Shown: piece by piece, positions 1 to 8,779 of the stretch
How the letters are laid out: every line of letters begins with the position of its first letter
Position numbering within the stretch: position 1 is the stretch's first letter
NCBI RefSeq assembly: GCF_029962485.1
Contig: NZ_CP073638.1
Location: 682,001 to 746,000 of the forward strand
Length of the DNA stretch: 64,000 bases
Source: Burkholderia cepacia
GTDB taxonomy: Bacteria > Pseudomonadota > Gammaproteobacteria > Burkholderiales > Burkholderiaceae
Direction of reading: 5' to 3'
Notes under the pieces: generated by a model
Database searches by the model: none
The model's input: only the letters and a program-made list of their open reading frames with translations
What the model was told of the DNA's origin: nothing
Translations under genes and position numbers: made by a program

Positions 1-319
1 GGTCGATCGTCGGGACGCGGGCAGGGTGCCGCAGCCTGTTACGGGCGTCGCGTCGAAACAAGAAGGCGATGTCACGTTCGAGCCGGGTGGGTGCAAAAAC
101 GCCCGGTGTCGAACTGCATGTGCCCGGCCGACCGCGGCTGGCGAAGCGACCTCGTTGCTTCGCCAACGATGACCGGTTCACCCTGACCCGCGAGGACGAC
201 ACGCGGGACCGCGCGGATGTTGCAGCGATGAACGCATGCCGGCGCGCGGACCGGCTGCATTCGTATGCCGGATTTCGCGCCGGGCCCTTGCCGCGACAGG
301 GCCCGCGCGCGCAACCGGC
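1..319. other. Window edge, no gene seen
   Basis: Short overlapping open frames exist on both strands here, but none has a ribosome binding site or a recognisable product. The stretch lies just downstream of the small minus-strand gene that ends at 320. I see no RNA gene or repeat. Confidence 0.5.
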
Positions 320-595
320 TTACCGGCCCGATGTTTCAGCTTCGAGACGTCCTTCTTCCCACAGTGCCCAGAAACGGCTGCCCGCGCGATACGGATTCGC
401 GCGTCGCGTGCCGTGATCGGCGACGCCCTGGCGAAACGCGCCGTACAGCGTCAGCGGCGGATTGTCGACGCAGGCGGTTTCGCGTGCGGCCGGCACGCGG
501 CGTTCGGACATGAGCCGGCGGATCAGCGATGCGCCGTCGATCACATCCAGTTCGTCGATGGTTTCGCTGCGGCTGAGGACTTCGACGGTATTCAT
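320..595 (-). CDS. Small conserved-type hypothetical protein, 91 aa
   Basis: The 91-residue protein begins MNTVEVLSRSETIDELDVID. The ATG at 595-593 has an AGGGAGA-like ribosome binding site just upstream on the minus strand, which supports this start over the much longer frame that also ends at 320 (up to 2218), which is a shadow of the cyclase gene. It has no signal peptide or membrane segment. The middle is Arg-rich and the C-terminus is Trp/Glu-rich (RFWALWEEGRLEAE). It stands alone, 263 nt downstream of the cyclase gene and in the same orientation. I do not recognise a family, so function is unknown. The strong Shine-Dalgarno sequence and different composition make it a likely real gene. 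Confidence 0.6.
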   Translation of the reverse strand: MNTVEVLSRSETIDELDVIDGASLIRRLMSERRVPAARETACVDNPPLTLYGAFRQGVADHGTRRANPYRAGSRFWALWEEGRLEAETSGR

Positions 596-858
596 GTTGG
601 GTCTCCCTGACAACCTGTTTCCCTGACAGAGAGCAATAAGGGTGCCAACCACGAAAAGCCTTGCGCTGCGTCGATCGTGCCGGCTTCTGCGGTCAACGTG
701 ATGCGCGGTAAACCGCGATGTTACGGAACACGTCACGTGACACGCGCATGCGCGACGCCACGTGCGAACCCGCAAAGCGTTTCGGAATTGAATCGTCGGG
801 AGGATGCGGCAGGCAGGGAAAAGACGGAGAGGCAGCGGGCCGTGCGTGTGTCGCCGGG

Positions 859-2406
859 TCAGTTGGCGGTGACCGGCGCCACGCGGCGGCTGCCGCTCGA
901 ATAGAAGCAGTAGATGCCCTTGCCGGCGGACTTCGCGTCGTACAGCGCGCTGTCGGCCTGCCGGATCAGTTCGTCGGGCGAGCCGTGCCCGTCGTCGAGC
1001 GCGATGCCGATGCTGATGCCGATGCAGACGGTCTCGCCGATCGACAGCGCGTACGGCGCCGAGATCTGCCGGATGATCCGTGCGGCGAGGATCGAGCACG
1101 CCTGCATCGTCGTGTCGTCGATCGCGACGATGAACTCGTCGCCGCCGATGCGCGCCGCGAGTTCCCCGGGCGGCAGCGTCTTGCCGAGCCGCTCGGCGAC
1201 CTGCGTGAGCACTTCGTCGCCGGCCTGGTGACCGAAGCGGTCGTTGATCGCCTTGAAGCCGTCGAGGTCGAGATACATGACGGCGAATGCCGGATTCGGC
1301 AGGCGCGGCCGGCGTGCGAGCATCCGCTTGAGCTCGGCGTGCAGTTCGTGACGGTTCGGCAAACCTGTCAGCGCGTCGTGCCGCGCGAGGTGCCGGATGT
1401 GCTGCTCGGTCTGGCGGCGCGTGGTGACGTCCTCGACGATGATCACCGCATTGCCGTCCGGCACGCGATGGCGCGTCAGTTCGAGCTGGCGGCCGTCGGC
1501 GAGTGCAATGTCGAACGGCCCCGGTTCGACGCGACGCAGCCACGCGTCGCACTGCGCGGCAAGACCGTCGCCGGGACCGGTCACCGCGTTCGCGCCGAGC
1601 GCGGCGACGACGTCGGGCAGCGGTGTATCGAGCATGATCTCGCGCGGCGAGCCGAACAGTTGCGCGGTGCGCCGGTTCGCCACGATCACGCGGCTGTCGC
1701 CGTCGATCATGCACAGGCCGTGCGGCATATAGGTGAGCGCGGCGTCGAAGCGCGCGACAAGTTCGGCGTTGCGCTGGCGCGCGGCGATCAGCGCGACGAG
1801 CACGCGATAGTGGCGCTGGACGACCGTGCGCATCGCCGCCAGGTAGATCGCGAGCGGCGGCAGCAGCAGCCACGCGCCCGACCGGTGAGCGAGCAGCGCG
1901 CCGGCACCGATCGGCAGCACGCCGAGCGTGACCTGCGTCATCGCGAGCCGCGGCAGCGCCGAATTGCGCGACGCGATCCCGCCGAATACGCCACCGGCGA
2001 CCATCACCGACAGCGTGCCGAGCTCGACATCGACGGCTTGCACGCAGCCCATCACGCCGAGACCGAGCACGAAGCACGCGAGGAGCGAGACGGGCGCATA
2101 ACGCATCGCCCAGTATTCGGCGCGGTCGTCGCCGGCGTTGCGCCGCACGGCGTACGCGCGCGCGATCGCGAGCCTCGCGATGAGCAGGCCGAAGTCGACG
2201 ATGAGCCAGGCGAGACACCAGAGTTGCTGCAGCCGGATCAGTGCAACGGCCGCGACGAAGCTGCTCGCGAGCCCGGACAGCGCCATCGGGCGCACGTCCT
2301 CGAATAGCGTCACGAGCATCGACGGGCGCAGCGCGGCCGTCACGCGGTGGTTGCCGGAGGAGGGAGTGGCGAGAACGGAGTTCAGGAGAGATGTCCTGAC
2401 TGCCAT
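859..2406 (-). CDS. Membrane-anchored PAS-GGDEF diguanylate cyclase
   Basis: This 515-residue protein would make cyclic-di-GMP from two GTP at the inner membrane. Residues about 40-205 hold five or six hydrophobic helices forming an integral-membrane sensor. A PAS-like segment follows at about 215-330 (YMPHGLCMIDGDSRVIVANR). The C-terminal GGDEF domain occupies about 345-510, with the active-site loop RIGGDEF near residue 422 and the family motif HDALTGLPNR at its start. The usual RxxD inhibitory site upstream of GGDEF is replaced by PPGE, so product feedback inhibition may be lost. The ATG at 2406 has GAGG 10-13 nt upstream and is preferred over a start at 2472. No EAL domain is present. Monocistronic as far as visible. 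The sensed signal is unknown. Confidence 0.9.
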   Translation of the reverse strand: MAVRTSLLNSVLATPSSGNHRVTAALRPSMLVTLFEDVRPMALSGLASSFVAAVALIRLQQLWCLAWLIVDFGLLIARLAIARAYAVRRNAGDDRAEYWAMRYAPVSLLACFVLGLGVMGCVQAVDVELGTLSVMVAGGVFGGIASRNSALPRLAMTQVTLGVLPIGAGALLAHRSGAWLLLPPLAIYLAAMRTVVQRHYRVLVALIAARQRNAELVARFDAALTYMPHGLCMIDGDSRVIVANRRTAQLFGSPREIMLDTPLPDVVAALGANAVTGPGDGLAAQCDAWLRRVEPGPFDIALADGRQLELTRHRVPDGNAVIIVEDVTTRRQTEQHIRHLARHDALTGLPNRHELHAELKRMLARRPRLPNPAFAVMYLDLDGFKAINDRFGHQAGDEVLTQVAERLGKTLPPGELAARIGGDEFIVAIDDTTMQACSILAARIIRQISAPYALSIGETVCIGISIGIALDDGHGSPDELIRQADSALYDAKSAGKGIYCFYSSGSRRVAPVTAN

Positions 2407-2907
2407 GGTCTTTTTACCTCGACACGATGTCGCGATGGCTGGCGGCGCCCGCACGGCACGTGGCGGAAGCACCGGCCCGGCCGGATGCGCACGACATTAC
2501 CATGAAAAACAGACGGCGCGGCAGGGCGGGAGGACCCCATGCCGAGCCGGCCGCTAGTCGTAAACCACGTCTGCGAAAGTCTTGCGCATTCGTCGGCGCG
2601 GGGGCAGCATCGTTGCGAACGGGACGACGCACGGCGGCCGATCGGAGACCGACCACGATGCGTGGCGCGTGTGCCTGCCGCATGCCGTCGAGATGGCCAG
2701 GGACGGAGCGCACCGGGGTAAACGCAGACGAATTTGCTCTCCGCGACCGCCCGCCGCAGCCCAGCTGAATCCCGTTATAAGGAATTCAATAAGTATTTCA
2801 TGCGAGAAATACTATAGGCGATATATCTAAAACAATGCCAGAATGCGCGCCGCTCCGAACGTCGCGACACCCGATCGCCGTCCGAGCCGCATCAGGAGGT
2901 TCCCCCA
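2407..2907. other. 500-nt intergenic region between divergent genes
   Basis: This separates the cyclase gene (minus) from the molybdenum dehydrogenase operon (plus). Most of it is GC-rich and without a credible gene. The stretch at about 2770-2835 is distinctly AT-rich and contains a perfect inverted repeat, listed separately, so it is the likely promoter region of the operon. Confidence 0.5.
2792..2813. promoter_or_regulatory. Perfect 8-bp inverted repeat, candidate operator
   Basis: The arms AGTATTTC (2792-2799) and GAAATACT (2806-2813) are perfect reverse complements around a 6-nt spacer ATGCGA. The repeat lies in an AT-rich island about 95 nt upstream of the Tat-exported dehydrogenase start, with GATATATC-like AT sequence just downstream. 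There is no T-run, so a terminator is unlikely. A dimeric regulator site is inferred; the regulator is not identifiable. Confidence 0.45.
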
Positions 2908-5787
2908 ATGAAAAACCACGGCCTGTCACGGCGGGGTTTTCTGAAAGCCAGCGTGCTGGCGGGCGTCGCAGTGTATGTCGCGCCCCTGGGCAGCCGCGCA
3001 TTCGCGGCGCTCTTCGAAGAAAAACTCCTCACCCCCGTCAAATGGGATAGCGTCACCGGCATCCCCCAATTCCGCATCGACGGCATCGCGAAGGTCACGG
3101 GCTCGAAAGTGTTCGCCCGCGACGTGCGCGCCGCCGACATGCCGCACTGGCCGCAGCAGCAGTCGCATGCGCTGATCCTGCGCGTCACGCAGGCCGATCG
3201 CACGTACGAAGGCTTCGACCTGTCGCTGCTCGGCGACGACCTGAAGCCGGACCGTGTGGTCACGGCCGACGATCTCGCGCGCGACGGCGTCGCGTTTCCG
3301 ACGTTCTACGGCGACGACATGCTGTTGCCGGCCGGCAAGACGCCCGCGTATCTCGGCCATGCGGTCGCGATCCTGATCTATCACGACTTCGCGCGCTTCC
3401 GCTTCGCGAAGAACGCGCTCAAGTTCCGCGACGACGTGATCCGCTACGGCGCGGTCACGGGCCCGCTCGAGCGCGACCCGTGGGGTACCTTCCGCTACGT
3501 GCGCGTGGGCGGCAAGACGGCCTATGACGACGATGTCTATTCGAGCCTGAAGGACGCGCCGATCTTCCCGAGCATGATGCGCAAGCACCTGCCGGTCTGG
3601 CCGGACGGCAAGGAGCATGGCAAGCTCGACGAGCAGGGCATGTTCCTGGCCGGGCAGATCGCCGGCGAGCTCGACCATCCGTCGGCTGACTGGCTCGTGT
3701 TCGATCGCGAATACAACACGCAGTCGGTGGATACGGCTGCGCTCGAACCCGACAACGCGAACTGCTGGTACGACGCCGCGACGCAATCGCTGCACCTCGT
3801 CGTGCCGACGCAGTCGCCGCTCGAAGTGTGCGAGAACGCGGCCGCGATGGTCGCGAAATGCCGCTTCCCGGTGAAGAAGCTGTTCGTGCATCCGTGCTAC
3901 ACGGTCGGCTACGGTTCGAAGGATCACTTCAACGTGCCGTTCTACGGCCTCGTCTGCGCACTGTACGCGGACGGCCGTCCGGTGCGTTTCGCGAACGACC
4001 GCTACGAGCAGTTCCAGACGTCGCTGAAGCGTCACGCGTTCAAGATGCACTACCGGATCGCGGTCGACCGCAACACCGGCCTGCTGCAGTCGTTCAAGGG
4101 CGATTTCGAGGCGAACGGCGGCGGACGCTCGAACTTCTCACCGTCGGTCGCGATGGTCGGCGCCACGGCCGCGCAATCGATCTACTACTTCCCGAAAAGC
4201 GATCTCGCCGCGGTCGCGATCGCGTCGCGCGCAATCGATGCGGGCTCGGCGCGCGGCTACGGCACGCTGCAGAGCATGGCCGCGACCGAGATGGCGGTTG
4301 ACGAGATCGCCGCTCAGCTGAACATCGACCCGATCGATTTCCGTCTGCGCAACGCGCTGCGTTCGGGGATGAAGAACACGCAGGGTGCGATTCCCGCCGG
4401 CGCGCTGCGCGTCGACGAGGTACTGGAGCGCGCGAAGCAGCATCCGCTGTGGACGCGCCGTGCCGCGCGCAAGGCCGAATTCGAGACCGCGAACCCGGGC
4501 AAGCGCTACGGCGTCGGCTTCGCGTGTGTGCAGAAGGATTTCGGCACGGGCGCGGAAGCGTCGTTCGCGAAGGTCGAGTTCGACGAGAACGGCAAGGTGT
4601 CGCTGCGGCACACGGCTGCCGAGATCGGCACCGGAATGTCGACGTCGCAGGCAGTTGCCGTCGCGAAGTGGCTCGGCCGTCCGGCGACGGAAGTGCAGGT
4701 CGCCGTGACCGAGTGGCCGGACCTGCCGGTCGAGACCAGCGGCGATCCGTACATCATGTCGCAGGCCGACCAGGATCGACTGAGCGCGAATCCGCGCTGG
4801 TCGCCCGGTTATGCGTCGCCGTCGAGCGCGACGAACTCCGCGTACTACTTCACGCACAGCACGCGCGAAGCCGCGCGTGCGGTGTTCCGTTACGGCCTGT
4901 GGCCGGCCGCGATGTCGATCTGGACGCGCGGTCTCGGCGGCGGCCAGGCGGCGCCGTACACGATCCGAATCGAGGATGCGCGCTGGGTCGACGGCAAGCT
5001 GACTGCCGACGGGCTCGAGCCGCTGACGTTCGAACAGCTCGCGAAGCAGGCGCATGCACTCGGCCTGCCGACCGGCGCCGTCGTGCACGTGTTCAACCGC
5101 TGGCAGTGGACCGACGCCGAGTTCGAAGTGGGCGGCGCGGTTGATCGCTTGCCGGTCGACGGGCTGTCGCTGCGCGTCGGCGCGCCGAAGACGGGCGCCG
5201 ACAACGGCGCGGTGCCGGGCACCGCTGCACCGGCCGGCTCGACCACGATGCGCGGCACGCTGGCGCCGACCGCGAACGGCTACCGCGTACTGGACCGCAA
5301 GCGCGTGTTCATTCCGCCGACGAGCCGCAACAACGCGGCCGTCACGTATTACACGGCGGTCGGCACGCTCGTCGAGCTGGCCGTGCATGAAGCGACCGGC
5401 AAGGTCGAACTGCTCACGCACCACTCGATCATGGAATGCGGCAACCAGATTTCGCCGCAGCTCGTGTCGGGCCAGTTGCAGGGCGGCCTCGCGATGGGCA
5501 TCGGGCACGCGCTGCACGAGTACCTGCCGCTCTATGAAGACGGCCCCGGCAACGGCACGTGGAACTTCAACCGTTACCAGTTGCCGCGCGCGTCGGATGT
5601 CGCCGTGTGGACGCAGACGGGCGACGTGCTCCCGCCGCTGTCCGAGACCGATCCGCCGAAGGGCGTCGCCGAAGTGGTGATGATTCCCGTCGTCGGCGCG
5701 ATCGTGAACGGCATCGCGCACGCGATCGGCCATCGTTTCACCGACCTGCCGGTGACCCCGCAAAAGATTCAGGAGGTGCTCGCATGA
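2908..5787 (+). CDS. Tat-exported molybdopterin aldehyde/xanthine-type dehydrogenase large subunit
   Basis: The 959-residue protein is the molybdenum-cofactor subunit of a periplasmic xanthine-oxidase-family dehydrogenase, of the isoquinoline 1-oxidoreductase beta (IorB) / membrane aldehyde dehydrogenase type. It begins with a twin-arginine signal (LSRRGFLKAS, residues 6-15, then a hydrophobic stretch). Family signatures include the SARGYGTLQSMAATEMAVDE region and the C-terminal LQGGLAMGIGHALHE. The ATG is preceded by AGGAGG at optimal spacing. Its stop overlaps the next ATG (ATGA), giving a tight operon with a 2Fe-2S subunit and a cytochrome c. Electrons probably flow Mo to Fe-S to heme to the respiratory chain. 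The substrate (an aldehyde or N-heterocycle) cannot be read from sequence. Confidence 0.88.
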   Translation: MKNHGLSRRGFLKASVLAGVAVYVAPLGSRAFAALFEEKLLTPVKWDSVTGIPQFRIDGIAKVTGSKVFARDVRAADMPHWPQQQSHALILRVTQADRTYEGFDLSLLGDDLKPDRVVTADDLARDGVAFPTFYGDDMLLPAGKTPAYLGHAVAILIYHDFARFRFAKNALKFRDDVIRYGAVTGPLERDPWGTFRYVRVGGKTAYDDDVYSSLKDAPIFPSMMRKHLPVWPDGKEHGKLDEQGMFLAGQIAGELDHPSADWLVFDREYNTQSVDTAALEPDNANCWYDAATQSLHLVVPTQSPLEVCENAAAMVAKCRFPVKKLFVHPCYTVGYGSKDHFNVPFYGLVCALYADGRPVRFANDRYEQFQTSLKRHAFKMHYRIAVDRNTGLLQSFKGDFEANGGGRSNFSPSVAMVGATAAQSIYYFPKSDLAAVAIASRAIDAGSARGYGTLQSMAATEMAVDEIAAQLNIDPIDFRLRNALRSGMKNTQGAIPAGALRVDEVLERAKQHPLWTRRAARKAEFETANPGKRYGVGFACVQKDFGTGAEASFAKVEFDENGKVSLRHTAAEIGTGMSTSQAVAVAKWLGRPATEVQVAVTEWPDLPVETSGDPYIMSQADQDRLSANPRWSPGYASPSSATNSAYYFTHSTREAARAVFRYGLWPAAMSIWTRGLGGGQAAPYTIRIEDARWVDGKLTADGLEPLTFEQLAKQAHALGLPTGAVVHVFNRWQWTDAEFEVGGAVDRLPVDGLSLRVGAPKTGADNGAVPGTAAPAGSTTMRGTLAPTANGYRVLDRKRVFIPPTSRNNAAVTYYTAVGTLVELAVHEATGKVELLTHHSIMECGNQISPQLVSGQLQGGLAMGIGHALHEYLPLYEDGPGNGTWNFNRYQLPRASDVAVWTQTGDVLPPLSETDPPKGVAEVVMIPVVGAIVNGIAHAIGHRFTDLPVTPQKIQEVLA

Positions 5788-6488
5788 CGACCGCCCAAAC
5801 CGCGGCTTCGGCCGCGAGCGCCAGCGCGGCTGCGACCGGCGCTTCCGCACCGGCGGCAGCTTCGGCCGCACCGGCATCCGTTCCCGCCGCGCCGGCTGCG
5901 CCGGCATCGGCTCCCGCTGCTGTCGAGCGTCCGCTCGTCCGGTTCCAGCAGAAGCCGCTGTCGGTGAAGATCAACGGCAAGTCCGTCGGCCCGATGCAGG
6001 TGCCCGAAGGGCTGATGATGATCGAGTTCCTGCACGAATATGCCGGCCTCACCGGTTCGCGGCTCGGCTGCGGGCAGGGCATCTGCCACGCATGCGTCGT
6101 GATCGTCGACAAGCCGGACGGCAGCAGCGAGGAAATGCGCACCTGCATCACCGGCGCGCACTTCTTCCACGGCCGTTCGATCCGCACGATCGAAGGCCAC
6201 GCGAAGCGCAACGAAGCCGGCGAAGTGGTGGAGCTGTCGCCGATCCAGCAGAAATTCCTGGAGCACTTCAGCTTCCAGTGCGGCTACTGCACGCCGGGCT
6301 TCGTCAATGCGGCGACCGTGCTGATCGAACGCCTGAAGCGCGAGCCGATCGCGAAGGCCGACGTCGAACGCACGATTACCGAGGCGCTCGACGCGCACCT
6401 CTGCCGCTGCACGGGCTATGTCCGCTACTACGAAGCCGTCAAGGACGTGGTGCTGACGACGCCGGGACTCGTGAAGGACGCCGCATGA
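5784..6488 (+). CDS. 2x[2Fe-2S] subunit of the dehydrogenase
   Basis: This 234-residue electron-transfer subunit has the two iron-sulfur clusters of the xanthine-oxidase family. The plant-ferredoxin-like cluster uses C96, C101, C104 and C121 (LGCGQGICHACVV), and the second uses C166, C169, C207 and C209 (QCGYCTPGF, HLCRCTGY). About 50 residues of Ala/Pro-rich sequence precede the ferredoxin domain. This is unusual, since these subunits normally start close to it, and no twin-arginine or Sec signal is apparent, so it may be exported in complex with the Tat-signal large subunit. The start is fixed by the ATGA overlap with the upstream gene and an AGGAGG site. It also overlaps the cytochrome gene by 4 nt. 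Confidence 0.9.
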   Translation: MTTAQTAASAASASAAATGASAPAAASAAPASVPAAPAAPASAPAAVERPLVRFQQKPLSVKINGKSVGPMQVPEGLMMIEFLHEYAGLTGSRLGCGQGICHACVVIVDKPDGSSEEMRTCITGAHFFHGRSIRTIEGHAKRNEAGEVVELSPIQQKFLEHFSFQCGYCTPGFVNAATVLIERLKREPIAKADVERTITEALDAHLCRCTGYVRYYEAVKDVVLTTPGLVKDAA

Positions 6489-7744
6489 AACGCACATTCG
6501 CTCATCGTGTCGCGCGGGCTGCGGGCCTGCCCGCGCTCGCAGCGGCCTGCGCGCTGCTGCTCGCCGCGTGCGGCGGCCACGACGCGCCGGCCTCGAACGC
6601 GGCTTCCGGCGCGCCCGGCGCCGACCAGGTCGCGCGCGGCCGCTATCTCGTCAAGGCCGCCGACTGCGCGGCGTGTCACACCGCGAAGGACGGCGCGCCG
6701 TTCGCCGGCGGCGCCGCGCTCGAATCGCCGTTCGGCACGTTCTACGGTTCGAACATCACGCCCGACAAGGATCGCGGGATCGGCGGCTGGAGCGCGGACG
6801 ACTTCTACGCCGCGCTGCACGACGGCAAGGCGCCCGGCAAGCGCCTGTATCCGTCGATGCCGTACACGTCGTACCGGCAGCTCACGCGCGCCGATTCCGA
6901 CGCGATGTACGCGTACCTGAAGACGGTCAAGCCGGTCGCGCAGGAAAACCGCGAGCACGAACTGAAGTTCCCGTACAACCTGCGTTTCGGGATGGTCTTC
7001 TGGGACATGGTGTTCCTGAAGGACAGCCTGCCCGATGCGTCGGCCGGCCAGTCCGCCGACTGGCAGCGCGGCCGCTATCTGGCGGGTGCGCTCGGCCACT
7101 GCGCGGAATGCCATACGCCGCGCGCGTTCACGGGCCAGCTTGACAGCGCGAAGCCGTTCGCCGGTGCCGCACTCGGCCGTGTGGCCGCGCCCGACATCAC
7201 GCCGGCCGGCCTCGCCGCGCGCGGCTGGACGGGCGCCGATCTGCAGACGTTCTTCGGCGTCGGCATCGCGCCGCAAGGCTCGGCGTTCGGCGAGATGTAT
7301 CCGGTCGTGCACCTGAGCACGCAATACATGACCCAGGACGACCTGCGCGCGCTGTCGGTGTACCTGCTCGGCGACACGCCGCCCGCGCCGCAACCGGTGA
7401 AGCCGGTGTCGGCCGATGCCGCGCAGCTCGCGGCCGGCCGCTCGGTGTATCTCGCGGTCTGCGCGGGCTGTCACGGCTTCAACGGTGAAGGCAAGCCGCA
7501 CGTGGCGGTGCCGATGAACGGCAACTCGACGGTGCGCCAGGGCGATCCGCGCAACCTGCTGGTCGCGATGCTCGACGGCATCGGCGAGCAGAAGTTCACC
7601 GGTTTCGAGAACCTGCAGGCGATGCCGGGCTTCGCGCACACGCTGAGCGACGACGAGCTTGCACAGCTCTCGAACTACCTGCGCGCGACGTGGGGCGGCC
7701 AGCCCGCGAGCGTCACGCCGGCCGACGTGAAGGCGATGCGTTAA
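6485..7744 (+). CDS. Triheme c-type cytochrome lipoprotein, dehydrogenase electron acceptor
   Basis: The 419-residue protein carries three CxxCH heme-attachment motifs: CAACH near residue 60, CAECH near 205 and CAGCH near 325. This is the layout of the cytochrome subunit of alcohol/aldehyde and nicotinate-type dehydrogenases. The N-terminus is a lipoprotein signal with lipobox LAAC (Cys 29), so it should be anchored in a membrane facing the periplasm. The ATG overlaps the upstream stop (ATGA), making it the third gene of the operon. It likely takes electrons from the Fe-S subunit and passes them to ubiquinone or a terminal oxidase. Confidence 0.9.
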   Translation: MKRTFAHRVARAAGLPALAAACALLLAACGGHDAPASNAASGAPGADQVARGRYLVKAADCAACHTAKDGAPFAGGAALESPFGTFYGSNITPDKDRGIGGWSADDFYAALHDGKAPGKRLYPSMPYTSYRQLTRADSDAMYAYLKTVKPVAQENREHELKFPYNLRFGMVFWDMVFLKDSLPDASAGQSADWQRGRYLAGALGHCAECHTPRAFTGQLDSAKPFAGAALGRVAAPDITPAGLAARGWTGADLQTFFGVGIAPQGSAFGEMYPVVHLSTQYMTQDDLRALSVYLLGDTPPAPQPVKPVSADAAQLAAGRSVYLAVCAGCHGFNGEGKPHVAVPMNGNSTVRQGDPRNLLVAMLDGIGEQKFTGFENLQAMPGFAHTLSDDELAQLSNYLRATWGGQPASVTPADVKAMR

Positions 7745-7753
7745 GTCGTGCCG

Positions 7754-7820
7754 CGGGGCAGGGCGTCGCGCGCGAGGCAGCCGGTTTCCGGTGCCTGCGC
7801 GCGATGCGCTGCCCCGTTTT
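7754..7820 (+). terminator. Probable terminator of the dehydrogenase operon
   Basis: A long imperfect hairpin starts about 10 nt after the cytochrome stop. The outer arms CGGGGCAG and CTGCCCCG pair exactly, the inner arms pair imperfectly (CGTCGCGCGCGAGG against CCTGCGCGCGATGCG), and TTTT follows. It lies between convergent genes. Confidence 0.55.
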
Positions 7821-7833
7821 CTCCAACGGCGCG

Positions 7834-8001
7834 TCAGTAGCCGCCGCCCCCTCCGCCACCACCTCCGCTGCCTCCCGAGCCACCGCCGTACCGGCTCATG
7901 CCCGGTCCTTGCGACACGCCGTTGCCGGACGACATGCATCCCGCCGACAGCACGAGCACCAGTGCCGCGATCAGCGCCGCGGCCAACGTTGCCGATTTCA
8001 T
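7834..8001 (-). CDS. Tiny Gly-tailed lipoprotein, 55 aa
   Basis: The 55-residue protein has a classic lipoprotein signal: MKSATLAAALIAALVLVLSA followed by Cys 22 (lipobox LSAGC). The mature part is only about 34 residues and ends in an almost pure Gly/Ser tail closing with Tyr. The ATG has AAGGAG about 8 nt upstream. No catalytic domain can fit. It would sit in the outer or inner membrane with a flexible tail. Small Gly-rich lipoproteins like this are often left unannotated; no function can be assigned. It is convergent with the dehydrogenase operon. Confidence 0.7.
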   Translation of the reverse strand: MKSATLAAALIAALVLVLSAGCMSSGNGVSQGPGMSRYGGGSGGSGGGGGGGGGY

Positions 8002-8200
8002 TGCAATCTCCTTGCAGCGCGCAGGTCGCAGGAAAGGCCGGTTCGCGTGAACCGCGCGTCTGCGCGATGACGAAACGCGTCGGGCGGGGCGTTTATTCCA
8101 TGCTTTTTGCGTATTGCCGTGCGCGAAGGGGCCGGATCCGAAGTATGGCGCGGCGACTTGGTACACTCCGGCACGCCGCCATTCCGATTCCGAACAAAAA

Positions 8201-8674
8201 ATGAGAGCACCCGTCGAGCGCCTGCCGCGTCGATCGTCGCGCCTGTCCCATCCCGTCGTGCTCGGCTGCGTGTCGTTCACCATCGGCGGCCCGCTGATCG
8301 CGGCGCTCGTGTGGCCGGCCGTGATGCTGATCGCGTGGAGCCTGATCGACGGCCCGTCATGGAAGATGCTGGGTGCCTGCGCGGGCATGGTGCCGCTGGT
8401 TTTTGTCGCGTCGTTCGTATTCGGTTACTTCGTGCCCGCGACGATCGCGGGCGGCATCCTCGGCGCGATCGGCACGCGCCTGGCGCGGCGCTGGTTCGTG
8501 TTGTTGGGGATCGTCGTGGGCACCGGCATGATGGTCGGGTATGTACTGCTGCTGACCCGGCTGATGAAGTCCGATGACATCGGCGGCATCAACGTGATCG
8601 CGATACTCGATACGATCGTGACCTCCGCCGTGATGTCGCGCTGGCTGCATCGGCGGCTCGAACGCGCCGGTTGA
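8201..8674 (+). CDS. Small integral membrane protein, 157 aa
   Basis: I chose the ATG at 8201 (MRAPVERLPRRSS); an upstream start at 8114 would add a non-hydrophobic leader. The protein has about four hydrophobic helices (about residues 18-50, 57-85, 90-100 and 105-130) and a cytoplasmic-type basic N-terminus, so it is an inner-membrane protein. The ribosome binding site is weak. It is convergent with the Pal-like gene. No family is recognised. Confidence 0.65.
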   Translation: MRAPVERLPRRSSRLSHPVVLGCVSFTIGGPLIAALVWPAVMLIAWSLIDGPSWKMLGACAGMVPLVFVASFVFGYFVPATIAGGILGAIGTRLARRWFVLLGIVVGTGMMVGYVLLLTRLMKSDDIGGINVIAILDTIVTSAVMSRWLHRRLERAG

Positions 8675-8756
8675 GCGCGACGCGAACCGTGATCGCGCAC
8701 GAACCCGGACACGACGAATCGCACCCGCGGCCGCGTGCGTGGCTTTCCTTTGCACG

Positions 8757-8776
8757 GACGCCGCCGTTGCGGCGTC
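8757..8776. terminator. Hairpin between convergent genes
   Basis: GACGCCGC and GCGGCGTC pair perfectly around a 4-nt CGTT loop, between the membrane-protein gene and the Pal-like gene, both of which end nearby. No T-run follows on either strand, so a weak or Rho-assisted terminator is only a guess. Confidence 0.3.
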
Positions 8777-8779
8777 GGA

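Noticed and set aside
1..416. Short frames at the left edge
   Set aside because: No ribosome binding site, no domain, and overlapping frames on both strands.
718..2307. 529-residue plus-strand frame over the cyclase gene
   Set aside because: Antisense shadow of the GGDEF gene, with Arg/Asp/His-biased composition and no recognisable fold.
8757..8776. Strong terminator call for the Pal-like gene
   Set aside because: The hairpin is perfect but no T-run follows on either strand, so it was kept only as a low-confidence hairpin.
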